Shown one piece after another: positions 40,928 to 53,658 of a stretch of 64,000 nucleotides of DNA. Made by a program: the position numbers and the translations under genes. A model generated the notes under the pieces. That model saw nothing but the letters and a program-made list of their open reading frames with translations. It ran no database searches and was not told the DNA's origin. How positions within the stretch are numbered: the first letter of the stretch is position 1; every line of letters starts with the position of its first letter. Origin of the DNA: Apis mellifera. Its lineage: Eukaryota > Arthropoda > Insecta > Hymenoptera > Apidae. The stretch spans positions 2,808,942 to 2,872,941 of the forward strand of contig NC_037646.1 in assembly GCF_003254395.2 (NCBI RefSeq), in the 5' to 3' direction.

Positions 40928-42222
40928 GTAAGTTTTCTTTAAATCTTAGTAATATTAATATTTCTAGTAGCGAAATACTATCATTGATTTAGTTAAACGC
41001 ATTTAAATGTTTTCTATTATAATAATTAGTTTCCACGTACTTTATAAATATATAAAGATTTATTGGAATATTGTATTAATATCATTATAATTATTAATTA
41101 AATCTATTCCATTTTTGATAGTTTTATTTATATATATATATATACATACATACGTACATGCATACATACATACATACATACATATATACATACATACATA
41201 TACATTTTATTAATAAATATATAATTGAAATAATAATTATTTTATAAAAATTAAAAAATCAAATTCGAAAGATTTTAATTCAATCATATTATTCGTATTT
41301 AAAAAATATCCAATGAAATTATTTTGATTATATATTAATGTATAAATATTAATTTAAAATATTTTTAAATAGATTATATTACAAAAATATGAAAAAATAT
41401 GAAATATAGAAATAAATATCTAAATTAATAATTAAATAATATTATTAATAAGAGAAATAGCATAATGTTAAGTAAAATATATTGTTTATATAATTTTAGT
41501 TTGGACTTCATATAATAAAATCGTTCCAAAAAAATGAATATTTAATATAATTTTGTTTATTATTATTAAATGCATTTATATTTAATATACTCGACATAAA
41601 ATAGAAAATTGATGGAAATAATTTGAAAAATATTTCATTAAGAAAATTATATATAATTATATATAGACATATATAAGAATATATTATACAGAAATATTAT
41701 ATAATTTTATTTTTCTATAATTTTTAGGGGTTCGACTATCGCTAAGATAATTGGAATAAATGCTGCTAATTTTAGTAACTTCGAGGATCGCGTTACAATG
41801 TATGTTTATGAAGAAATAATCAATGGAAAAAAACTAACAGAAATTATTAATGAGACACATGAAAATGTAAAGTATCTTCCAGGACATAAGCTTCCGCCCA
41901 ATATAGTAAGTATATATATATGTGTATATTGTATATATTATGTGCTTCCTCAAAATAAAAAAATTATTTTTTATGATAAAATCAAATTAATAATAATATT
42001 ATATATCTTATCATTTATTATATTTTGATATATATGTGCATATTAAAAAATACTTATAACTTTTCTATTATCTCTATTCTATCGTATTCATTTTCGAATA
42101 TTACAAATATTATATGAAATAATAAAATTAAATATAATTATTAAATGATATTAAGTTTAGCTATTTAATAAATTATGGATGTATATATAAAAAAATTAAT
42201 ATCATTTTACGTTTTTCTCTCT

Positions 42223-42262
<40 letters not shown>

Positions 42263-42690
42263 TTCGTAATATTAATAATATAATTTTTTCGAAAATAATA
42301 TTTTGTTAAATATAATAAATTTATTTATTCCATATGAATACATCTATAACATATAATTTAACTATTTATATGATTTTTATTATTCTTATTGTTGAATGTA
42401 TTATTTTAAAAACAAATTAAATTTACATAATTCTAGTAATTCATAATATACAAATTTACATGTGTATCTCGTATGTTTATCTTTTTATATGAAAAAAAAT
42501 TAATAATCATTAATTAATTATTAATTTGTAATAAATTATATTATTTATAAATAAAATAATTAGTTATTTATTTATTAATTGAGTATTTAAAATAATCTCT
42601 TATTTTTAATTTACTAGAAAATTTTTAACTTCATTCTAATTTTATTTTATATGATAAATTATGATTTAGTAAATAGAATTTATATTTTTG

Positions 42691-42745
<55 letters not shown>

Positions 42746-45700
42746 TACATACATATAGATTGGTAACTTTTAGATTCAATAGCTTTGTATAGAAAAACCT
42801 TGACTGCATGAAATAAGTGAAGCTACATATTATGATTCAAACATAAAGAATGTATGTGTATGGTATGTGCGCGAGCGTGTCATGTGCGCGCGCGCGCGCT
42901 GTTCTGACTATATCTATGTCTATCTATGTATTTTTCTTTTTCATTTTCTTAAGTACAAATAAAATGATGCAACATATCTAAAATGATATCAATTTTTTTA
43001 TATTAATATAACAAATGAATGTTATAATTTATGAAATATTCCTATTTCATCTTAAAATAATTAATTTTAATTATGATTAATCAGATATTAATGTAATCAG
43101 ATTCTTAATGTACTAGAGTAGGTTAAAAAATTATTTCTTAATGTCATATTTCATGTTATTTTTATTTTTGTTCATAATTTGTTGTAATCTCTTTATAATA
43201 TTCAATAAATTTATTTTGCATTTATTATATTAAAAATTATATATTGATAAAAATTAAATAAAAATTTAAACATATAAATAAAAGAGATTAATAAAATATT
43301 GGAAATTAAAAGAAATAAGCAATTATATAAAATATTTTAGATTTAATAATATCGTTCATTTTTAATTATTTTAAAAAATATAATTTTTATGAGCATGTAT
43401 AAATATTAATTATAATTAAATATATAAATAAATATTATATATATAATGTATAATTAATAATTTGCATATAAATAATATATGTATATATATATATATATAT
43501 ATAATTCTATAATGTTCTAGATTGCAATTCCCGATGTAGTAGAAGCTGCTAAAGATGCAGATATTCTAACTTTTGTAGTACCTCATCAATTTATAAAGAG
43601 AATATGTAGTGCATTATTTGGAAAAATAAAGCCTACAGCTATTGGCCTTTCTCTTATAAAGGTATGATTTTATTTTAGTTTTTAATTTATTTAAAAATTA
43701 AAATAAATATATATGTTTTGTCATGTATAATTTTATAATTTATATATAGTTTTATTTAGAAAAAGACAATAACTGTAACAGTAATAACTGTAACTTTTTT
43801 TTAAAAGTTTAATGTAAATCATTTACACACATTATATAATATTATATAATATATTATAAATTCTATATTTTTACCTATATAAAATTTTTTTAACTATATG
43901 AAATTAGTTAATCTATAATTTAAACAATAAGAATAAAATATTTGACATTAAGATAGATTTATCTTCTTATCTATTCTTTATCTATTAATGTATTAAAAAA
44001 TAAATTTATATTCATAAGATTTATACATCAATTATGACACAATTATATTTCACAAATATAAGTTATGGTAATATGAAACAAATTTTTTATATTTATTTAT
44101 TATTATTTTGCAGGGTTTTGATAAAAAGCAAGGAGGTGGTATTGAACTTATTTCACATATAATTTCAAAACAACTTCACATTCCTGTTTCAGTTTTAATG
44201 GGAGCAAATTTGGCTTCTGAAGTAGCAAACGAAATGTTTTGTGAAACTACTATTGGTAAATTTTTATTAAATCTCTAAAATAAATATCATTTGTGTGCTA
44301 ATAGTATTATAATTATTTATATTATTTATTTCTACTTAAAAAACTGTTAACACAAATATTTAATATTTTAAAAAATTATCAAATATATCAAAATTATACA
44401 TTACAATTTTAGATAAATGTTTTTGAACAAAGTTATAAAGTATTTTAAGTATTTTATGATATCATTAACGTCATATTATGTATCAAAGGAAATAATATAA
44501 ATCAAAATTAAATAATCAATAATTTATATCAATCAAATTGATTATTTGTATTTATAAAGAAGTTTCTGAATCATTGGTTTTTCTCAAAAATATTATAATA
44601 CTTTTGTTCTATTATTCTAAATAATGGATATTTTTACAATTATTAAAATAATTATTAATATTATGAATTGAAATTATTAATTTGAAATGGTTATTATAGA
44701 AATTTTTTTTTATATTATATAATCAAATTTTAACAATACAATGAGATATATATTTGAAAATCATTGTTATATTGCAGAAATTGATTATATTTATATACTT
44801 TTGTTCCTAATATATAATTGTTTGTTCATGATTATTTATCAATATCTAATATTATAGATCAATATTGTACTTAAGAAAAATATTTTTGAATAATTACATT
44901 ATCTTTTGCATGTTTTATAGTTAAATTGATATTGATATATTATATCTTTTTTTTAAATAATTCGTAGAATTACATTTTAATAGTTGAAATTTATTTTAAT
45001 CATTAATAATATATTTGTACGATTATTTGATTTAATATATAGAATATTCCATTATATTAGGAAAATCTACATATAGAAACTGTAAACAAAGTTTATATAA
45101 ATATTTGATCTTGTTTTCGAATTATAGTGAAAAGAATATTAAATATTTTCGAATGTTGAAATAATTTTATTACAAGATAAAAATAATTGAACTAATTTCA
45201 CTATTTACAAACAAAACTCAATATCAGACGTTCAGAATATAAATATTTTTTTCATTGTTTTCATATATAAATTTATTTATTAAAGCAGTTTCCCGCTTGT
45301 GTATATACTTTTACATAAATAGGTCACATTGATTAAATCTAAGTCAAGTTCAAATAGTATATAGTTTTCTTAGCAGAAATTTAAAAAATTTTATAAATAT
45401 ATATAAATTTATATACAAGTATCATATAGTTTAAAGAAGATATTTATGAAATTTTAAGTTAATTTAATTAATAATATTAATTTTAATTATTTTAAATACT
45501 ATATTTTTTATATCAAAATCGAAAAATATTTAATTTTAAATAAAAAATTGATTAGGTTTAATATGATAAAAATCTCTTCTTAAGGAATGATTTTATTTCA
45601 TTTTTTTTTAAATTTAATTCGCGTAATATAAAGTTGAAAATTTATTATCATCATAGATTTTTACAAAACAATGATGTTTACATGATAATGCTTATCAATT

Positions 45701-48700
45701 CGAGTGATTTTTATCGCAATCATCTATTTCTATTAACTCGTGTAATAATCCAAAATAATATTAATTGATATTAATTAGTGGCATTAATATAATCAATGAT
45801 ATAATCTAATTAAATGATTTCACAAATTTATTCTTTTATATTCTCTAATATTATTGATAATTTACAATTTTAATGTATCCCACAAAAAAATGGTATTTTC
45901 TGAATTTTATGAATATAGTATCTGTAAATATATAAAAGTTCTTCATTATAATTAATTCATGGATTGAGAAATTATCTGTCTTATATTTGTTTAACTATAC
46001 ATATATGTTTATTATATAGAGCAATCATCATATTATTATTGATTACTATTGCGCAAAAAAAATTTTTAATAAATAATGAACTGAAATCATTAGGTTTAGG
46101 TTTAAAATGAATACTTTTTTTTACAGTAATATTATAATTAAACACAATAACAATTATTTTTCGATATTTTAATATAAAAAATATAATACTTCTTTTAAAA
46201 TAACAAAATTAATCTTAAAATTTAATTATGTTTAAAATCTACATAAAAAAAGTTCATGTATTCCTCCTTCTTCTCTCTTCTTAAAGTTTTGTTTGAAAAG
46301 ATATGTTAAAAATTAATCTAGATATATATTGTATTTGTAAATTGCATAAATTATCATATATAAGAAATTAATTAAAAATATAATATCTAATATTAAAGAA
46401 TCAAACTAGAAATCAAACAAAGAAAGAATTGACATTAAATTGAATTCTTAATTTATTTATTTTTAAATTTGAAATAAAATAAAAATAAATAATAAAGAAT
46501 AAAAAATAATTTTGAATAAAAAATTTGTATTTTATCTCGTTTTTAATTATATTTTTAAATATAAAAAAAAATATTTATAAAAAAAACTTAATAAGTTTTA
46601 AATTTTTATTCGCATTAAATGCAATCTGATATAATCTGTATAAATTCAAATATCGTACTATTGAATTTGTATTTGAATTTGTATTTGAATTTTTATTTCA
46701 ATTTGTAAAATTTATTTGTATTATATAGTTGCAAATACATATGTATTTTAACTATAGTTGCAAATACATATGTATTTTAATTATAGTTGCAAATACATAT
46801 GTATTTTAACTATAATTGTAAATACATGTGCTATATCATTAAATTGAAAAATATTTTAGATAAAAGTAATAATATTAAAAAATGTTATGAATTATAATAA
46901 TATTTATTTGATTTTGAAATGATTTTGAAAAACCAAAAAAAAATATTTTCATTTTCAAAATAGAACTATATATATTTTATATATATATATATATATACTT
47001 TCATTTTTTTTTCAAGAATAACTAATAAATATTTTAATTAAAAGATTTCTAAAATATTATCGATATGTTTTTTCACTTTCATTTTCGAAATATGAATTTT
47101 TAAAATTGATATTTTACCGATATTAAAACCATTATGATGAATAATATAATTGAATAAATTTCAATGTCAATTATAAGAATATGCAATGATGATATATATA
47201 TATGTATATATATTAATAATTCTTTCTTTATATTTGATATAATATATTTAAATAATTTTTATTATTTGCACACAAATTGAAAAAAATTTCTATATACAAT
47301 ATCATAAAATTTTTTGTTATTTTTTTATATTTTTGATAATGTTTAATATGATTAAATAGCTATTATTTTTTATAAATGTTATATTTAGGTTGCAAGGATA
47401 AAAATATGGCTCCTATACTGAAAGATTTAATGGAAACATCATATTTTAAAGTTGTAGTAGTTGAAGATGTTGATTCAGTTGAATGTTGTGGAGCATTAAA
47501 GGTAAATATATTACACTATTTTTTTTAACAAATTTATTAATAAGCTTTTATAAATTAAAACAGAATACAATAGAGAAGTTATTTCAAATACATGTACTTT
47601 CTAAATTCATATTTCGTTGTATGTAAAATTGTATTTTTCTTTCGTTTATAGAATCATAATAATGATGAAAAGTTTATATTTTATAAATTTAATTTTTAAT
47701 ATAGAATATAGTTTTAATTATATAATTTTTAATATAATAATATGAAGTAAAAAAAAGATTATTTTGTTTTTTGTAAAAAATAGAGCATTATATTTAAACA
47801 GATAACAAATATGAAAAGAAAACTACATTTCTGACTTAAATTGAAAATTATTTTAATAATGGAAAAATTTTTAATTTATAATATCATATTTTTAATATAA
47901 TTATTTATCAAATTTCAATAAGAATCTTATAAATAATAGTTATTTTCTTTTTATTTTATATATTATACGAAAAACACTTGTTGAATCTTTTGTATTTTTT
48001 TGAAATATGTAAAAAAATTATTAGATTTATATATTAGATTATTTTATATTTATTTTATATTGAATCTTAAATTTAAATTTTGAATCATTTTTTGATATAT
48101 TTTTACAATTTGAAATCTATTTACATTAATAAATATAAATTATGAATAAAAATAAATATAAATAAAGATAATGCGTCATTTCTACACAAATTTTTAAATA
48201 TTACAACATTAAAATGTTAAAACTACAAAAGATACAAAAGATTATAAATATTAAAAAAAAAAATACATATCCATCTGAAAGTAAAAATTGATAAAAAAAT
48301 GTTTTCTACTTTTTTCGTCTTTTTTATATTTTATAAAAAAGTAATCAATATATATTATGAAAATGAAAAATATTTCTTGAAAATTTTTTTAAATAAATTA
48401 TTGCAATATTAAGAATTTAAAAATATGTAAAGTGAATAAAATATAAATATAATCATAAAAAGGATATATTTCGAAAATAAGAAGATATCCTAAATAAAAT
48501 AAGGAAAATAAGGAAAATAAGGATATATCCTAAATATACTTTTAATTCAAATAACTTCTCAATCAGATTTTTTGAGAGATTTCAGATTTTAATAGATAAT
48601 TTATAATTATATGTATATGAATGAAAATACACATACCAATTATATTAATATATCAAAATATTAGATATGTAAAAAATATTTTGAATAATTTTGAAATTAT

Positions 48701-51700
48701 TTTGCAGAATGAAATTATAAATATACAAATAATTCAGTTATAATAATTTATTTATCAAAATTGTCATTTAATTTCTAACTAATTCAATTAAATTGGAATT
48801 TAAAATAATAATTTTTTATTAATTTTCAATATATAAATAATTATGTAATAACACATATATGTATGTATAATTTAATTTAAAATTTAAAAAATGAAAATAG
48901 AATACAAGTATAAATAATAAATATATAAAAATTTGATATAAATATATAATAATATAAATATATAAAGATAAATAGATAAAAATATAAAAATATAAAATAG
49001 ATAAAAATATTTTTTAAATTCTTTCAATTTTTTTTTTTTTTTTTTGTTAATCGGCAGAGTCATTAATTTTTTTTTAATGAACAAATTTTATGATAAAAAG
49101 ATTTATTTCAATTATGAATTTAATATTATTTTTTGTATAATTTTATGAAGTTAAAATAATATTTGAATAAATAAATTTTTATTTTTGTATAGCAAATTTA
49201 ATAAAAAATATATGTAACTCATAAGATTACAATACATGATAATTCAATTATTTAATTATGATCAAACTCGCAATAATACTTTTCTTAATTTTTCACATTT
49301 TTTCATTAATTAAAAAAATATATATATAAAATATAAGTAATATATGTATAATATGATATATAATATAATAGAATTAATAATAAAAATTGCACATCAAATA
49401 TGATTTAATTTTATTTTTTAACAGAATATAGTAGCTTGCGGTGCTGGTTTCATCGATGGTTTAGGATTAGGTGATAATACAAAAGCTGCAGTAATGAGAT
49501 TGGGCCTTATGGAAATAATTAAATTTGTGAATATTTTTTTCCCTGGTGGAAAAAAAACTACATTCTTTGAAAGTTGTGGAGTAGCAGATCTAATTGCAAC
49601 TTGTTACGGTGGTCGAAATCGTAAAATTTGCGAAGCATTTGTAAAAACGGGCAAGGTTAATTTAAATATATATTTTATTAAATTTTAATATTTATTAATA
49701 TATAAATCAGTTTTAATTACTATATTTTGAATAAAATTGTAAGAACAATAAATTATTCATATTTAATATTACTATAATTAAATATAATAATTTAATTTAT
49801 GATCTAATTATATTGATTTTATAAATTACATGTAATTATATATTATAAACTTATATACATATGATAGGAAATTAAATAATATATTATATATTATTTATTA
49901 TGTTATATAAATATATATAAAAAAATTTATAATGTATTATTTCCTCTACAGAAAATCTCTGAATTGGAAAAGGAAATGTTGAATGGACAAAAATTGCAAG
50001 GTCCTTTCACTGCTGAAGAAGTAAATTATATGTTAAAAGCGAAAAATATGGAAAACAGATTTCCCCTTTTTACAACTGTACATCGGATTTGTATTGGTGA
50101 GACAATGCCTATGGAACTAATTGAAAACTTACGCAATCATCCAGAATACATGTAAGCTCATTGTCTCCATTATAATTAATGATGGATTAGTTTCAATATG
50201 TGTATATATATATATGTATATATGTATATATATATACATAACATTTATTTTAGAATATTTTAGAATAATAGAATAATATATTATAAAAAAAAATTATTTT
50301 TGGAACTAATATATTAGTACTATTACATATAAATGTAGAAATTCGACGAAAGACATGTAAATATATGATATTTAGTAAATTTGATTCGATATCATAGAAG
50401 ATTTAGGATTTAAGCTTTAGTTTATTTAAAATTTTATTTGTTTAAATTAATATTTTACAATATTTAAAATTTTATTGTAACAATAATCTCTCTGGCCATG
50501 GTCCTATTTATTTATATTGTTATACATTTCATCATATGTAAAAATAATTGGTAATCTATAAAAATTATCTAAATATTATTATAATAATATGTATAATGTA
50601 TATAATACATGTACATACCTGTAAATAATTGTTATTTACATCAAAAAGAAATTATATATCTTTTTTCTAAATGCAATAGATATATACAATAAAATATTTT
50701 AACTTCTGTTAAATACAATTTTTTTAATTAATAATGCATTACATATAATTGTATATGAAAGAATTTTGATAATTTACTAAAAAAAAGCATAATATATTTT
50801 TGTATATATAGTATATCTATATATTAAAAACAATAAATATTTTTTTTATATAAATATTTTCATATATTTTTGTAGAACAATACAATACAATAATATAAGG
50901 CGAAAAGAAATATATTTTAACATATTTTATTTAATTTATTATTTGATCAAAATCTTTATATATTCATCTTTATATAAGATATAACAATAAAATTAATAAA
51001 AGTTGAGTAAATATAAACGAATTGTTTAAATATTTTCAATCAAACTGTTTTCAAAATGTTTTATAGATATAAAAAAGAAAATAAGCATTATACTTATATA
51101 TCTTATTATATAAACATGTTTATGTATATAATTTGAATTTTATATTAATAAATTTATAATGAAAATATTAATTTTTTTAATATCTATTTATCTACAGAAA
51201 AATATATTTTTAAATCTTACAATATTTAATAATTATATTGATTGTTTTTTATTATAATAATCATATTATAATAATCATTTTATTATATTATAATATTATA
51301 ATTATATTATAAAATTATTTTATTATAATCATTTTATTATAATAATCATATCTATTACATAAGTATTTTTTTTTATATTTTATATTTTTTATTTTTAAAT
51401 TTTTAAAGAAGTTCCAAAAATATCTTAAGTTTATATAACATCTTTTTTTATTACCTTTTTATCTTTTTTATTTTATCTTTTCTATTTTATATCCATAAAA
51501 TATTTTTGAAAAAGTTTAACAAAAGAAGTTGAGATACCCTGCTAAATCATTATTATGTATCATTATTTTGCATGAAGATGTGTTACTGTTTTTATGGGAA
51601 TGTTACAAAATTCTTTTATTAATCTTTCTTTTTATTATTAAGAGATTAATATTTTCATAGTATTTCATAAATAAAATTTGTACATGAGATATTTTTAAAA

Positions 51701-52629
51701 CTTCTAACTTTTTTTTTTAAACAGAGATGAAACAAGAAATTATCAAGAATGTAAATGCTCTATATGAACTACGCAAATCATCAAAAAATATTAAAATTTA
51801 TATAAAAATAATTTTTAGTTTTTATATGTATAATATGTATCGCCTTGACAATTTTATTAAAATGAATCGAAGAAAGAAAATATTATAGAAGAGGAAATAT
51901 AAAGGACCATGGATTTTTATAAACATTATAATTTTGCCATAATTATTGCCAAAGACATTATTAAATAATAATATTATAATATTATATAATTTAAATTGAT
52001 ACTGCTTATTTTTTGTTTTACTTTTTTTTAAAGCTTATATTTTCCATTTGTATTAAAAAATAGCTATAATGCATATAATAATTTTGGTACATCCTTAACA
52101 AAATTATTTAATCATGTAATTATTTTTTTAGCTGCATTTAGCTATATGAATATGAAATATATAAATATTTTATCCATAAAATAAAATTATAAGTATATAA
52201 TACATTTAAATATATTTTGTATTGTGCGTTATATTTTAATGAAAATTTTATGAGAATTGTTGTATTTTAGAAATTAAGAAAAATCTATAACAAATGTTTT
52301 AAACATTTCGATTTTATATTGATAAATTTCATTAATTTATTGTAAATTGTTGTACTAAAATTAAAATTAATTTGAACAGTGTAATATAGACATAACAAAT
52401 ATATGACTATTACTTGTTAATTGATAAATTTTTGTTTAGAAATATATTCGTCCTTTTTCCAAAGCCTTTAATTCCAAATAATAATTTAGCTATTGTTAGT
52501 AACATTATTTTTTTTTTTAATGTAATATATTTTTTTATATAATATATCCTATTACATGTATTGTGATATAAATTCAGTAATTATAATTAGATACTATATT
52601 TTGCTATATATACTATATACTATATATAC

Positions 52630-52660
<31 letters not shown>

Positions 52661-52845
52661 GATACTATATTTATACTATATATTTACATACTTAAATTTT
52701 GATATATTTAAGGGTGTAAAAATGTAAAATATAATTAAAAATGCACAAAAGATTCATAAATTTTAATTATATTTGCTTCGTATTTAGGAACAACGACGTT
52801 AATGCACCAATACTACAATTACTATCACCAAGATGTCACCTATGA
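40884..52845 (+). CDS. Gpdh1: Glycerol-3-phosphate dehydrogenase (NAD+), cytosolic, copy A
   Basis: Exons 40884-40927, 41728-41905, 43521-43661, 44114-44255, 47389-47501, 49425-49655 and 49952-50151, followed by alternative ends. The enzyme interconverts dihydroxyacetone phosphate and glycerol 3-phosphate with NAD(H); in insect flight muscle it runs the glycerol-phosphate shuttle that reoxidises NADH. Seen: Rossmann GSGNWG (11-16), VPHQFI, SLIKGFDK with Lys121, MGANLASEVA, the catalytic GALKN (Lys206-Asn207), CGAGFIDGLGLGDNTKAA, and phosphate-binding GGRNR (Arg270). Core length is 349 residues plus the tail, as in the animal family. The C-terminus can end by reading into the last intron (EYM) or by splicing to exons at 51725 or 52788. 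A paralogue lies directly downstream in the same orientation. Confidence 0.93.
40928..41727 (+). other. GPDH-A intron 1
   Basis: 800 bp, AT-rich; a TACA tetranucleotide microsatellite at 41143-41204 is the only marked structure. Confidence 0.75.
41143..41204. repeat. (TACA)n microsatellite
   Basis: Imperfect TACA repeats with a few substitutions (ACGT, ATGC). Confidence 0.9.
41728..41905 (+). CDS. Gpdh1: GPDH-A exon 2
   Basis: 178 nt, residues 15-74; WGSTIAKIIG completes the dinucleotide-binding motif, then RVTMYVYEEIINGKKLTEI. Donor GTAAGT. Confidence 0.95.
41906..43520 (+). other. GPDH-A intron 2
   Basis: 1.6 kb with (TA)n at 42225-42259 and 42694-42739 and an isolated CG-alternating patch at 42861-42900. 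No coding signal. Confidence 0.75.
43521..43661 (+). CDS. Gpdh1: GPDH-A exon 3
   Basis: 141 nt, residues 75-121, IAIPDVVEAAKDADILTFVV to SLIK; Lys121 corresponds to human Lys120. Donor GTATGA. Confidence 0.95.
43662..44113 (+). other. GPDH-A intron 3
   Basis: 452 bp of AT-rich DNA with TTGCAG acceptor; nothing else seen. Confidence 0.8.
44114..44255 (+). CDS. Gpdh1: GPDH-A exon 4
   Basis: 142 nt, residues 122-168 plus one base; GFDKKQGGGIELISHII and VLMGANLASEVANEMFCETT. Acceptor TTGCAG. Confidence 0.95.
44256..47388 (+). other. GPDH-A intron 4
   Basis: 3.1 kb intron; holds a 12-bp-period repeat at 46662-46698 and the 29-bp tandem repeat at 46724-46829. No coding signal. Confidence 0.75.
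46724..46829. repeat. 29-bp tandem repeat with palindromic core
   Basis: About 3.7 copies with a constant 29-bp period; three contain the perfect 16-bp palindrome AAATACATATGTATTT, the last is diverged. Directly upstream (46662-46698) is a 12-bp-period repeat of TGAATTTGTATT. Confidence 0.85.
47389..47501 (+). CDS. Gpdh1: GPDH-A exon 5
   Basis: 113 nt, residues 169-206, ending CCGALK with the catalytic Lys206. Donor GTAAAT. Confidence 0.94.
47502..49424 (+). other. GPDH-A intron 5
   Basis: 1.9 kb AT-rich intron. An open frame on the opposite strand near 48884-49084 consists almost only of Ile, Tyr, Leu, Phe and Lys, as random AT-rich DNA gives. Nothing else seen. Confidence 0.75.
49425..49655 (+). 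CDS. Gpdh1: GPDH-A exon 6
   Basis: 231 nt, residues 207-283: NIVACGAGFIDGLGLGDNTK, FFESCGVADLIATCYGGRNR, ending KTGK. Donor GTTAAT. Confidence 0.95.
49952..50155 (+). CDS. Gpdh1: GPDH-A exon 7 and read-through stop
   Basis: Residues 284-349 (KISELEKEMLNGQKLQGPFT to NHPEY). If unspliced it ends EYM with TAA at 50153-50155 (350 aa). The same bases form a consensus donor: AT then GTAAGC at 50152, so splicing to a downstream exon replaces the end. Drosophila Gpdh is known to use such alternative 3' ends. Confidence 0.92.
   Translation, partial: KISELEKEMLNGQKLQGPFTAEEVNYMLKAKNMENRFPLFTTVHRICIGETMPMELIENLRNHPEYM
50156..51724 (+). other. 3' UTR/intron after GPDH-A exon 7
   Basis: Serves as 3' UTR of the EYM form or as intron for the spliced forms. 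A possible AATAAA at 50688-50693. No coding signal. Confidence 0.65.
51725..51767 (+). CDS. Gpdh1: GPDH-A alternative 3' exon 8a
   Basis: A strong pyrimidine-rich acceptor (TTTTTTTTTTAAACAG) leads to bases that complete an Ile codon and add DETRNYQECKCSI before TGA at 51765-51767. The resulting enzyme would be 363 aa. Coding evidence is only the open phase and the splice site. Confidence 0.55.
51768..52787 (+). other. 3' UTR of form 8a / intron before 8b
   Basis: 1.0 kb AT-rich DNA with TATA repeats near 52600-52665; nothing else seen. Confidence 0.65.
52788..52845 (+). CDS. Gpdh1: GPDH-A alternative 3' exon 8b, PTS1-like tail
   Basis: Acceptor TTCGTATTTAG; from exon 7 the join gives MNNDVNAPILQLLSPRCHL and TGA at 52843-52845 (368 aa). 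The last residues CHL fit the peroxisomal PTS1 pattern [SAC][KRH][LM], with Arg just before. Another frame here stays open to 52923 (TTTLMHQYYNYYHQDVTYED and on), so the use of this exon, and its frame, needs transcripts. Confidence 0.42.
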
Positions 52846-53391
52846 AGATTATTTGGAAGACATAAAAGAAGATTTACATTATATTCATTGCATTATTTCG
52901 ATTTTAAAAACTATTTTTATTTAAAGCATAGATTTCCATATCTATATTTTGATATGGACAATGTAACGATAACTACAATGACTTATATAACGCGGTGATA
53001 AAAATTTACGAATAACTGGAGTAACTTTTTTTATATTTATTTAAAAAAAATAAGTTCTAGTAATGGGTGCTACTTTATATCTTTGATTATTATTTTGCAA
53101 ATTGATATAATCTGTTTATAATCTGTTTATTTTTCTATATTCTTATATTTTTATTATTTTATATTTTTGTTTTCTATTTTTATTTTAATATTTAATATTA
53201 TGTTATATTAATATTTCTTAATATTATATACAGTAAGCTATATTGAAAATTTTTATTTTCTTTTCAAATTTAAAATTTAAGATTATGTTGTAATATAGTT
53301 AAAACCTTCAAGATATTATCTTAAGAATTATTATTAAGCAATTGCTAATTTTAACATTCATTCTGGCTACGGTTTGCTGTTACGTTTATAT

Positions 53392-53456
53392 TGGCCTTGA
53401 TCCAGAACAATGAATGCCAACCGTTAGAAAATAATTTGCGATCGTTACTAAGGTCA
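53392..53456 (+). promoter_or_regulatory. Two candidate ERR/FTZ-F1 sites upstream of GPDH-B
   Basis: TGGCCTTGA (53392-53400) is, on the minus strand, TCAAGGCCA, an exact fit to YCAAGGYCR. CTAAGGTCA (53448-53456) is one base from the ERR element TNAAGGTCA. Both lie 40-105 bp before the likely start of transcription, in a GC-richer promoter region. Confidence 0.4.
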
Positions 53457-53493
53457 ATGAAGGCTGAAGTTAGTTTGTAAGTTAATCGGTCAC

Positions 53494-53504
53494 TCAGTCA
53501 GTCG
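53494..53504 (+). promoter_or_regulatory. Candidate initiator of GPDH-B
   Basis: Overlapping TCAGTCAGTCG fits the arthropod initiator (A at 53496 or 53500) and resembles the initiator of GPDH-A. No TATA box at the usual distance. About 110 nt of 5' UTR would follow. Confidence 0.5.
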
Positions 53505-53608
53505 TACATCAGCGTTTGAAAATTATCTAATTTGTGGTACTTTGTGCAACATTCTCATACCCTCGTGAACTTATAAATTTTGTATCATTTATACGTTAAA
53601 ATACCAAA

Positions 53609-53658
53609 ATGGCTACAGATGCAAAGAAGAGGGTGTGCATTGTAGGAAGTGGTAACTG
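53609..53658 (+). CDS. Gpdh2: GPDH-B exon 1
   Basis: ATG then ATDAKKRVCIVGSGN and two bases of Trp17; donor GTATGT. Two residues longer at the N-terminus than copy A. Confidence 0.92.
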
